From: an uncultured bacterium
GTDB taxonomy: Bacteria; Methylomirabilota; Methylomirabilia; Rokubacteriales; CSP1-6
Assembly: GCA_946479205.1 (NCBI GenBank)
Contig: CAMLFJ010000023.1
Coordinates: forward strand, 1 to 13,679
DNA: 13,679 bases
Reading direction: 5' to 3'
Below are positions 8,433 through 13,679 of this stretch, piece by piece (position 1 is the stretch's first letter; each line of letters starts with the position of its first letter). Under the pieces are notes generated by a model. It did not search any database. It was not told the origin of the DNA and saw only the letters and a list, made by a program, of their open reading frames with translations. The translations under genes were made by a program, and so were the position numbers.

Positions 8433-8804
8433 ATGGAAGCGATCCGAATCGTCGAGGCGGGTGATCTCAAGAAGGACCGGGCCGGCTTCCGACCCGGGGA
8501 CACCGTGAAGGTGATGGTGAAGGTCGTGGAAGGCGAGAAGGAGCGGCTGCAAGCGTTCGAGGGCGTGTGCATCCGCCGCCGCGGCGGCGGCACCGGTGCC
8601 TCGTTCACGGTGCGGCGCATCTCCTACGGGGTGGGCGTGGAGCGCACGTTCCCGGTGCACTCGCCGCGGATCGACAAGATCCAGGTGATGAAGCGGGCGA
8701 CGGTGCGCCGGTCCAAGCTCTACTACCTCCGCGAGCTGGTCGGCAAGGCGGCGCGCCTGAAGGAGAAGCGCATCGCCCAGGTGCCCACCTCCGGCGAGAG
8801 CTGA
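8433..8804 (+). CDS. rplS: 50S ribosomal protein L19
   Basis: A large-subunit protein near the 30S-50S interface. The 123-aa product (E. coli 115) has [26 protein letters not shown] near the N-terminal half (split: FRPGDTVKV and ERLQAFEGV), the central [17 protein letters not shown] and the C-terminal [20 protein letters not shown], all diagnostic. The ATG at 8433 has AAGGAG (8418-8423) with 9-base spacing, a strong site as expected for an abundant protein. It follows trmD by 24 bases, as in most bacteria. The last 10 residues ([10 protein letters not shown]) are a lineage-specific tail. Confidence 0.98.
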   Translation: MEAIRIVEAGDLKKDRAGFRPGDTVKVMVKVVEGEKERLQAFEGVCIRRRGGGTGASFTVRRISYGVGVERTFPVHSPRIDKIQVMKRATVRRSKLYYLRELVGKAARLKEKRIAQVPTSGES

Positions 8805-8819
8805 GACCGGACCCTGCCG

Positions 8820-9467
8820 GTGGGCGCGCCCTACCACTTCGAGAGCGCCGCGTGGCGACGGGGCATCACCCGTCTCGCGGGCGTGGACGAGGCGGGGCGG
8901 GGCCCGCTGGCCGGGCCGGTGGTCGCGGCGGCGGTGGTGCTGTCGCCGGGCGCGCGGATCACGGGGGTGGACGATTCGAAGCAGCTGCTGCCGGAGGAGC
9001 GGCAGCGCCTCTTCGGCGTGATCCGCGAGCGGGCGCTCGGGGTGGGGGTCGGGATCGTGGATCACCTGACCATCGACCGGATCAACATCCTGCAGGCGAC
9101 GCGCCTGGCGATGGGGCAGGCGCTGGGCGCGCTGGGGATCGAGCCGGAGCTGGTGCTGACGGACTACGTGACGGTGCCCGGGCTCCGCTGCCCGCAGCGG
9201 AACCTGGTGGAAGGCGATCGGCGGTCGGCCTCGGTGGCGGCGGCCTCCATCATCGCCAAGGTGACGCGGGACCGCATCATGGAAGAGGCAGATCGCGAGT
9301 ATCCGGTGTACGGATTCGGGCGTCACAAGGGATACCCGACGCCGGAGCACCGGATGGCCCTCGAGCTGCACGGGCCGTGCGTGCTGCACCGCCGCACGTT
9401 CGCGGGGATCTGGAACCAGATGGCGCTGTTTTCGCGCAGCGAGCTTCAATGGATCGAGGCTGACTAA
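8820..9467 (+). CDS. rnhB: Ribonuclease HII
   Basis: Cleaves the RNA strand of RNA-DNA hybrids and starts removal of single ribonucleotides from DNA. The 215-aa product shows GVDEAGRGPLAGPVVAAAV (21-39), the family hallmark, with catalytic Asp23 and Glu24; Asp115 in LVLTDYV and Asp133 in EGDRRSASVAAASIIAKVTR complete the DEDD set. YGFGRHKGYPTPEH (164-177) is also conserved. Asp115 is followed by Tyr rather than the commoner Gly. The GTG start at 8820 is 15 bases after rplS and has no clear Shine-Dalgarno; no better in-frame start precedes the DEAGRG motif. lepB, often placed between rplS and rnhB, is absent. yraN follows immediately. Confidence 0.96.
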   Translation: MGAPYHFESAAWRRGITRLAGVDEAGRGPLAGPVVAAAVVLSPGARITGVDDSKQLLPEERQRLFGVIRERALGVGVGIVDHLTIDRINILQATRLAMGQALGALGIEPELVLTDYVTVPGLRCPQRNLVEGDRRSASVAAASIIAKVTRDRIMEEADREYPVYGFGRHKGYPTPEHRMALELHGPCVLHRRTFAGIWNQMALFSRSELQWIEAD

Positions 9468-9481
9468 GGAGTCGTTGCCAC

Positions 9482-9862
9482 GTGCCGACCGACACCCGAA
9501 GGATCACCGGCGTCAGGGGGGAGGAGGAAGCGGCCCGCTTCCTCGCGCGAAGTGGGCTGGCCATCGTGGACCGCAACGTGAGGACCCGCGCGGGGGAGAT
9601 CGACCTGGTGGCGAAGGAAGGCAAGACCCTCGTCTTCGTCGAGGTCAAGACGCGCCGCGCGGCCGAGGGCGATCCGCCGCAGGCCGCCGTGAACACCCGC
9701 AAGCAGAACCGGCTCGGCAAACTGGCGCACGGCTATCTCAAGCTCAAGCGGCTCCGGCAGGTCTCCTGCCGCTTCGACGTCGTCTCGGTGATCTTCACCG
9801 ACGAGGGCGCGGTCAAGGCGATCCGGCACATCCCGAACGCCTTTTCCGTCTCGGCCTGGTAG
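9482..9862 (+). CDS. yraN: UPF0102 (YraN) endonuclease-like protein
   Basis: A 126-aa member of the YraN/UPF0102 family, a predicted PD-(D/E)xK nuclease-fold protein whose exact role is not settled; its frequent place next to rnhB suggests nucleic-acid processing. The core motif is GEIDLVAKEGKTLVFVEVK (38-56) with putative catalytic Glu39, Asp41, Glu54 and Lys56. The N-terminal GEEEAARFLARSGLAIVDRNVR and the C-terminal RFDVVSV are typical. The GTG at 9482 has AAGGAG (9466-9471), which overlaps the rnhB TAA, at 10-base spacing. It is the last gene of the translation operon; its stop codon TAG forms part of a possible -10 element for the next gene. Confidence 0.92.
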   Translation: MPTDTRRITGVRGEEEAARFLARSGLAIVDRNVRTRAGEIDLVAKEGKTLVFVEVKTRRAAEGDPPQAAVNTRKQNRLGKLAHGYLKLKRLRQVSCRFDVVSVIFTDEGAVKAIRHIPNAFSVSAW

Positions 9863-9865
9863 AAT
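9860..9865 (+). promoter_or_regulatory. Possible -10 element (leaderless start)
   Basis: TAGAAT (5/6 to the -10 consensus) ends 7 bases before ATG 9873, which has no Shine-Dalgarno. A transcript beginning at or next to the ATG would be leaderless. No convincing -35 hexamer is found 16-18 bases upstream, so confidence is low. Confidence 0.33.
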
Positions 9866-9872
9866 CCTGGCC

Positions 9873-10802
9873 ATGACGAACGGGCTCCGCTTCCACGGGT
9901 GCATGCCGGCCAATCTCCTCCCCTTCACCGCCGATCTCGCCATCGACGAGCCGGGCTACCGCACGCATCTCCGCTGGCTCGCCGACGCGCCCGGCGTCAC
10001 CGGGATCGTGGCCAACGGCCACGCCGCCGAGGTCGCCTCGCTCACGCGCGAGGAGCGCAAGCGGACCCTGGCGATCGCGCTCGACGAGATCGCGGGCAAG
10101 GTGCCGGTCGTCACCGGCGTCTACTCGGACGGAACGCTCGAGGCGGTCGAGCTGGCGCGCGATGCGCGCGCGGCCGGGGCGGCCGGCCTGCTCGTCTTCC
10201 CCCCGACCCTGTTCATGTGGGGCGCGCAGCAGAAGCCGGACATGGTGCTGCGCCACTTCCAGACCATCGCCGACGCGGTGGACCTGCCGATCATCGTCTT
10301 CGAGTACCCGCTCGCCTCGGGCATCGGCTACAGCCCCGAGACGCTCGCCGAGCTGTGCAAGATCCCGTCGGTGGCGGGCGTGAAGGACTGGTCGAACGAC
10401 ATCGTGTCGTACGAGAAGAACCTGCGCGTGCTGCGCGGCGCGGGCCGGCCGGTGGCGATGCTCTCGTCCTTCACCATGTCCCTGATGTCGAGCTTCACGC
10501 TCGGAGCGGACGGCTGCATCTCGGGCATGGGCAGCGTGACCGCCGATCTCCAGGCCGCCCTGTTCGCGGCGGTGCAGGCCGGGCGGCTCGATGAGGCGCG
10601 CGCGATCAACGACCGGCTGACGCCGCTCGTGCAGGTGTTCTACGCGCCCCCCTTCGTGGACATGCACAATCGCATGAAGGAAGCCCTCGCGATCCTCGGC
10701 CGCATCCCGGCCGCCCACGTGCGGCCGCCGCTCACGCCCGTCTCCGACGACGAGCGGCACCGGATCCGCCTGGCCCTCCGGGCGGCCCGCCTCTCGGCCT
10801 AG
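9873..10802 (+). CDS. DHDPS-superfamily aldolase/lyase, not a true DapA
   Basis: A 309-aa class I (Schiff-base) TIM-barrel lyase of the dihydrodipicolinate synthase/N-acetylneuraminate lyase superfamily. The Schiff-base Lys171 lies in GVKDWSNDI, and the conserved Tyr145 in VFEYP. Other DapA residues differ: the GTTGE loop is GHAAE (49-53), so Thr44 of the E. coli enzyme is His50; the Tyr107 segment reads VFPPTLFMWG (108-117); and the Arg138 position is Gly150 (YPLASGIG). It therefore probably acts on another 2-oxo acid or hydroxy acid substrate; the substrate is not identifiable here. Start ATG 9873 has no Shine-Dalgarno; ATG 9903 is possible but would leave a shorter first strand. It begins 10 bases after yraN and precedes an aminotransferase, which suggests a catabolic role. 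Confidence 0.85.
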   Translation: MTNGLRFHGCMPANLLPFTADLAIDEPGYRTHLRWLADAPGVTGIVANGHAAEVASLTREERKRTLAIALDEIAGKVPVVTGVYSDGTLEAVELARDARAAGAAGLLVFPPTLFMWGAQQKPDMVLRHFQTIADAVDLPIIVFEYPLASGIGYSPETLAELCKIPSVAGVKDWSNDIVSYEKNLRVLRGAGRPVAMLSSFTMSLMSSFTLGADGCISGMGSVTADLQAALFAAVQAGRLDEARAINDRLTPLVQVFYAPPFVDMHNRMKEALAILGRIPAAHVRPPLTPVSDDERHRIRLALRAARLSA

Positions 10803-10824
10803 ACCGCCGGGCTCTCGCGCGGTT

Positions 10825-10866
10825 CCCTCGGCCGAGTAAGCGCACTCTTGCGGCCGAGGGCATTTT
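10825..10866 (+). terminator. Hairpin followed by TTTT, probable terminator
   Basis: CCCTCGGCCG (10825-10834) and CGGCCGAGGG (10851-10860) form a perfect 10-bp arm pair; inside, AGT (10835-10837) can pair with ACT (10844-10846). CATTTT follows at 10861-10866. This is a reasonable intrinsic terminator for the lyase gene ending at 10802. The right arm overlaps the proposed -35 of the next gene, so it could also be an operator-like site. The T-run is short. Confidence 0.5.
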
Positions 10867-10877
10867 CACGGTATAAG
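10848..10877 (+). promoter_or_regulatory. Probable promoter of the aminotransferase gene
   Basis: TTGCGG (10848-10853) and TATAAG (10872-10877) are separated by 18 bases. The -10 is 5/6 to consensus and sits in the only AT-rich patch of the 107-base gap between 10802 and 10910. It would give a leader of about 26 bases. A -35 with only TTG matching keeps confidence moderate. Confidence 0.5.
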
Positions 10878-10909
10878 ACCGTCCAATCTCCGCATCCCAG
10901 CGAGGTGGA

Positions 10910-12217
10910 ATGGCAGGTCCGGCTGGCCGCAGTCCCGAAGAAGCAGCTCTGCTCGAGACGGCGATGCGGGTGCTCCCCGGAGGCGTCCTGGGAGGCTACT
11001 ATGCCCCGCAGGAGCTGGCGTTCGTCGTGCGGGAGGCCCGCGGGCCGCGGCTGCGCGACTTCTCGGGCCGCGAGTACATTGACTACATTCTGGGCAGCGG
11101 CCCCCTCGTGCTGGGCCATGCCCATCCCGCGGTGGTCGCGGCGGTCGAGGCGCAGCTCCGCAAGGGCACGACGTACTTCCAGCTCAGCGAGCCCACCCTG
11201 GCGCTGGCCGAGGAGATCTGCCGGGCGGTCCCCTGCGCCGAGCAGATCCGGTTCTGCGGCAGCGGCAGCGAGGCGACCTTCTTCGCCCTCCGGGTGGCGC
11301 GCGCCTTCCGCCAGCGCGACAAGATCCTCAAGTTCGAGGGTGGCTTCCACGGCGTCCACGACTACTCCCTGATGAGCGTGGGGCCGCGGGCGCCCAAGGC
11401 CTTCCCCGCCCCCACCCCGGACTCGGCGGGCATTCCCCACGCCATCCAGGGCGAGGTCCTGGTCGCGCCCTTCAACGACGTGGCCGAGGCCCAGGCCATG
11501 ATCGAGGCGCACCACCACGACCTGGCCGCGGTGATCCTGGAGCCGCTGCAGCGGCTGGTGGTGCCGCAGCCCGGCTTCCTCCAGGGGGTCCGGGAGATCA
11601 CCGCGCGACACGGGGTCCCCCTGATCTTCGACGAGATCGTCACCGGCTTCCGCTTCGCCTACGGGGGCGCCCAGGAATACTACGGCGTCGTGCCGGACCT
11701 GGCCGCCTTCGGCAAGATCATCGGCGGCGGCTTCCCGCTCGCCGCGGTCGCGGGCCGCCGCGACATCATGCGGCACTTCTCGCAGGAGATGAGCGAGGAC
11801 GGCTTCGTCCAGCAGGCGGGCACGCTCAACGGCAACCCGATCGCGGCCGCGGCGGGCCTCGCCACCCTGGCCGAGCTGCGCCGACCTGGGACCTACGAGC
11901 GCCTCTTCGCCACCGGCGCCCGGCTCAAGCAGGGTCTCGAGGCAGCCGCGCGCCGGGCCGGACTCCGCGCGCAGGTCGCGGGCGAGGCGCCCGTGTTCGA
12001 GATCTACTTCACCGACCGTCCGATCACCGACTACCGGGCCACGCTCTCCGCGGATCAGGCCCTCCACGCCGCCTTCACGCGCGAGATGCTCACCCGCGGC
12101 GTGGTCAAGGCGGCCCAGAAGTTCTACGTCTCGCTCGTCCACACCGAGGTGGAGGTGGCGCGAACCCTCGAGGTCTTCGGCGAAGCGCTCACCGCGGTGG
12201 CGGGAACTTCTCACTGA
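10910..12217 (+). CDS. Class III PLP-dependent aminotransferase, HemL-like
   Basis: A 435-aa fold-type I PLP enzyme close to glutamate-1-semialdehyde aminomutase and related omega-aminotransferases. Visible features: VLPGGV (21-26), phosphate-binding GSGSEA (117-122), FEGGFHGVHD (142-151), Asp241 in LIFDEIVTGFRF (binds the pyridine nitrogen), Schiff-base Lys269 in FGKIIGGGFPLAAVAG, and GTLNGNPIAAAAG (304-316) near the cofactor phosphate. The N-terminus YYAPQELAFVVREARG differs from the usual HemL PVRAF region, and the neighbours are transport and catabolic genes rather than haem genes, so I favour an amino-acid or amine aminotransferase; HemL activity is not excluded. GAGGTGG (10902-10908) lies unusually close to ATG 10910, so a later start (ATG 10964, residue 19) is conceivable. 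The promoter is at 10848-10877. Confidence 0.88.
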   Translation: MAGPAGRSPEEAALLETAMRVLPGGVLGGYYAPQELAFVVREARGPRLRDFSGREYIDYILGSGPLVLGHAHPAVVAAVEAQLRKGTTYFQLSEPTLALAEEICRAVPCAEQIRFCGSGSEATFFALRVARAFRQRDKILKFEGGFHGVHDYSLMSVGPRAPKAFPAPTPDSAGIPHAIQGEVLVAPFNDVAEAQAMIEAHHHDLAAVILEPLQRLVVPQPGFLQGVREITARHGVPLIFDEIVTGFRFAYGGAQEYYGVVPDLAAFGKIIGGGFPLAAVAGRRDIMRHFSQEMSEDGFVQQAGTLNGNPIAAAAGLATLAELRRPGTYERLFATGARLKQGLEAAARRAGLRAQVAGEAPVFEIYFTDRPITDYRATLSADQALHAAFTREMLTRGVVKAAQKFYVSLVHTEVEVARTLEVFGEALTAVAGTSH

Positions 12218-12238
12218 TCACTCCGATTACCCAGTCAC

Positions 12239-12245
12239 AGGAGGT
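12239..12245 (+). promoter_or_regulatory. Near-perfect Shine-Dalgarno of the binding protein
   Basis: AGGAGGT lies 7 bases before ATG 12253. It is the strongest ribosome-binding site in the window and fits a binding protein made in excess over its membrane partners. Confidence 0.75.
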
Positions 12246-12252
12246 CTTCCCC

Positions 12253-13542
12253 ATGGCACAAATCGACAACGATCCCCAAGAGTCCTGGTACCGCGGCAAG
12301 GTCACGCGCCGGCGCTGGCTCGGCCTGAGCGCGGCGGCGGCGGGAGCGATCGGCGCGGGCATGCTGGTGCCGTCGCCGTGGCGCGCCGCCTTCGGCCAGG
12401 CCAAGCCCTTCAAGTTCGGCACGCTGCAGCCCCTGTCCGGGACCGCGGCGGCCGGCGGCAAGACCGCCCTCGTGGGCGTGCAGATGGCGGTGGACCGCAT
12501 CAACAAGGCGGGCGGCATCACCGGCCGCCCGATCGAGCTGATCGTGGCCGACTACGAGTCCAAGCCGGACGTCGGTCGCCGCAAGGCGGAGAAGCTGGTG
12601 CTCGAGGACAAGATCGACGTGCACGTGGGCGGCTATCTCTCCAACGTCTGCCTCGCCTGCATGCCGGTGTACGAGGAGCACAAGCTGGTCAACATGATCG
12701 GGGTGTGCCTCGACACCACCATCACCACCAGCAAGTGCAGCCGCTACACGTTCCGCCCGTTCGACTTCGCGCCGTCGCAGGCGGTGGCGATCGCTCCCCA
12801 CCTGGTGAACAAGGTCGGGAAGAAGTGGCACATCGCCTACGCGGACTACGCGTGGGGGCAGTCCACCCGTGACGCGTACGCGCAGGAGATCAAGAAGCTG
12901 GGCGGCGAGGTCACCGGGACCACCGGCGTCCCGCTGACCACCTCGGACATGACCGCGTTTCTCAGCAAGATCAGCGGGGCCTACGACGGCCTGTTCGGCA
13001 TCTTCTTCGGTCCGCAGGGCATCTCGTTCGTCAACCAGAGCTTCGACCTGGGCCTCGCGAAGAAGGCCCGGATCGCGGGCGACGGAGCCATCGTGGTGCC
13101 CACCAGTCTTCCCGCAATGGGGGCGAAGGCCGAGGGCTTCCTGGGCATCGACCGCTACGTGCCGGTCCTCGAGGGCGCGCTCAACACCCCTTCCCACAAG
13201 CGGTTCCTCGACGAGTCGGTGGCCCGGCTGCAGCCGCTGGGTGTGCCGGCCCCCGACCGCTATGTGCAGTCCAACTTCGAGGCGGTCAACTTCCTCAAGA
13301 TCGGCATGGAGCGCTCCAAGTTCCGCGGGCGCGAGGACTCGATGAAGTTGATCGAGGCGCTCGAGGGCCTGGAAGTCAAGGAGTCGGACGACTTCCCGCA
13401 GGGCGACAAGACGCTGCGCAAGGAAGACCACCAGGCCTTCGTGCGAGAGATCATCTTCGAGGTCCGCGACATGAAGTACAAGGTCCTCGACATCATCCCC
13501 AAGGAAAAGACGGTCGTCCCCGCCGCGTGCAAGTTCGTCTAG
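12253..13542 (+). CDS. Tat-exported ABC transporter substrate-binding protein (LivJ type)
   Basis: A 429-aa periplasmic binding protein of the Leu/Ile/Val-type (type I, HAAT) family. The N-terminus has a twin-arginine signal: TRRRWLGLSAAAAGAIGAGML (split as TRRRWLGL, then the hydrophobic stretch to about 38), with likely cleavage near FGQA/KPF (47-51). The mature part begins FKFGTLQPLSGTAAAGG, followed by VQMAVDRINKAGGITGRPIEL and YESKPDVGRRKAEKLV, all typical of the family. Unusually, it has Cys133, Cys136 (a CxxC), Cys152, Cys162 and Cys426. The ligand is not predictable; branched-chain amino acids, short amides or aromatic acids are all known for the family. It lies 35 bases after the aminotransferase and directly before a LivG-like ATPase. 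Confidence 0.93.
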   Translation: MAQIDNDPQESWYRGKVTRRRWLGLSAAAAGAIGAGMLVPSPWRAAFGQAKPFKFGTLQPLSGTAAAGGKTALVGVQMAVDRINKAGGITGRPIELIVADYESKPDVGRRKAEKLVLEDKIDVHVGGYLSNVCLACMPVYEEHKLVNMIGVCLDTTITTSKCSRYTFRPFDFAPSQAVAIAPHLVNKVGKKWHIAYADYAWGQSTRDAYAQEIKKLGGEVTGTTGVPLTTSDMTAFLSKISGAYDGLFGIFFGPQGISFVNQSFDLGLAKKARIAGDGAIVVPTSLPAMGAKAEGFLGIDRYVPVLEGALNTPSHKRFLDESVARLQPLGVPAPDRYVQSNFEAVNFLKIGMERSKFRGREDSMKLIEALEGLEVKESDDFPQGDKTLRKEDHQAFVREIIFEVRDMKYKVLDIIPKEKTVVPAACKFV

Positions 13543-13546
13543 GCGC

Positions 13547-13679
13547 GTGACCGCTTCGCAGACACAGGGCGCCCCGGTCCAGCCGGACCGGGGCGCAGCG
13601 AGTCCGATCCTTCGAACCGACGGCCTCACCATGCGCTTCGGCGGCCTCACCGCCGTCAGCAACGTGAGCATCGCGGTCC
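13547..13679 (+). CDS. LivG-like ABC transporter ATP-binding protein, partial
   Basis: Only the first 44 codons are present; the gene continues past the window end. The translation from GTG 13547 reaches ILRTDGLTMRFGGLTAVSNV (residues 21-40), the first strand and A-loop region of LivG/LivF-type ATPases, with FGGLTAV especially typical of LivG. It would energise uptake by the preceding binding protein. The only other in-frame start, ATG 13631, would remove the first strand, so GTG 13547, 4 bases after the binding-protein stop, is preferred. It has no clear Shine-Dalgarno, which implies coupling. Codons 8-17 form a strong hairpin, and residues 1-20 (MTASQTQGAPVQPDRGAASP) are a non-family extension. 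Confidence 0.85.
   Translation, partial: MTASQTQGAPVQPDRGAASPILRTDGLTMRFGGLTAVSNVSIAV
13569..13596 (+). promoter_or_regulatory. 12-bp perfect hairpin between binding protein and ATPase
   Basis: GCGCCCCGGTCC (13569-13580) and GGACCGGGGCGC (13585-13596) pair without a mismatch around an AGCC loop. There is no T-tract, so it is not a classic terminator. It lies 26 bases after the binding-protein stop and inside the N-terminal extension of the ATPase. A 3'-end stabilising or attenuating hairpin that keeps binding-protein mRNA above that of the downstream genes is a reasonable reading. Confidence 0.6.

Noticed and set aside
10799..12214. 471-codon open frame on the minus strand
   Set aside because: Antisense to the aminotransferase, rich in Arg/Gly/Glu/His repeats without motifs. 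The sense strand encodes a clear PLP enzyme.
10910..12217. Assignment as hemL (glutamate-1-semialdehyde aminomutase)
   Set aside because: The fold and catalytic Lys agree, but the N-terminal substrate region and gene context differ, so the symbol was withheld.
12235..13671. 478-codon open frame on the minus strand
   Set aside because: Antisense to the binding protein; no signal peptide or domain, while the sense frame has a Tat signal and family motifs.

Overview
The window is very GC-rich (GC-saturated third positions, many GTG starts) and every supported gene lies on the + strand. Gene content is typical of a free-living, didermic-type bacterium. High GC, a Tat-exported branched-chain-amino-acid-type binding protein and catabolic PLP/aldolase genes recall uncultured soil lineages such as Candidatus Rokubacteria/Methylomirabilota or deltaproteobacterial groups. 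That assignment is an impression from gene style and cannot be proven from this sequence alone.

Region 1 (about 1-4704) is a tightly packed housekeeping cluster: a degenerate PriA homologue, peptide deformylase (def), Met-tRNA formyltransferase (fmt) and the 16S rRNA m5C methyltransferase rsmB, followed after 46 bases by ribulose-phosphate epimerase (rpe). def and fmt handle the formyl group at the two ends of initiator-Met metabolism, and fmt/rsmB overlap by GTGA. Region 2 (5407-9862) is a second translation/secretion operon: ffh, rpsP, rimM, trmD, rplS, rnhB and yraN, behind a good sigma70-type promoter that starts inside the rpe stop codon. It is a compact version of the widespread ffh-rpsP-rimM-trmD-rplS order, without khpA or lepB.

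Region 3 (9873-13679) changes character to small-molecule uptake and catabolism: a DHDPS-superfamily lyase that lacks several true DapA residues, a HemL-like class III aminotransferase with its own promoter, a Tat-exported periplasmic binding protein with an unusual four-cysteine cluster, and the first 44 codons of a LivG-like ABC ATPase that runs off the end. A 12-bp perfect hairpin sits between the binding protein and the ATPase.

The most interesting points are: a PriA that has lost the Walker A motif, the winged-helix domain and motifs V/VI while keeping all eight zinc-binding cysteines; a palindromic repeat inserted in frame in the fmt C-terminal domain; a fmt frame with no ATG/GTG/TTG at its expected start; the CxxC-containing binding protein; and several strong hairpins at gene starts and junctions. 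I see no mobile element, CRISPR array, tRNA or rRNA, and no clear evidence of a wholly new multi-gene system.
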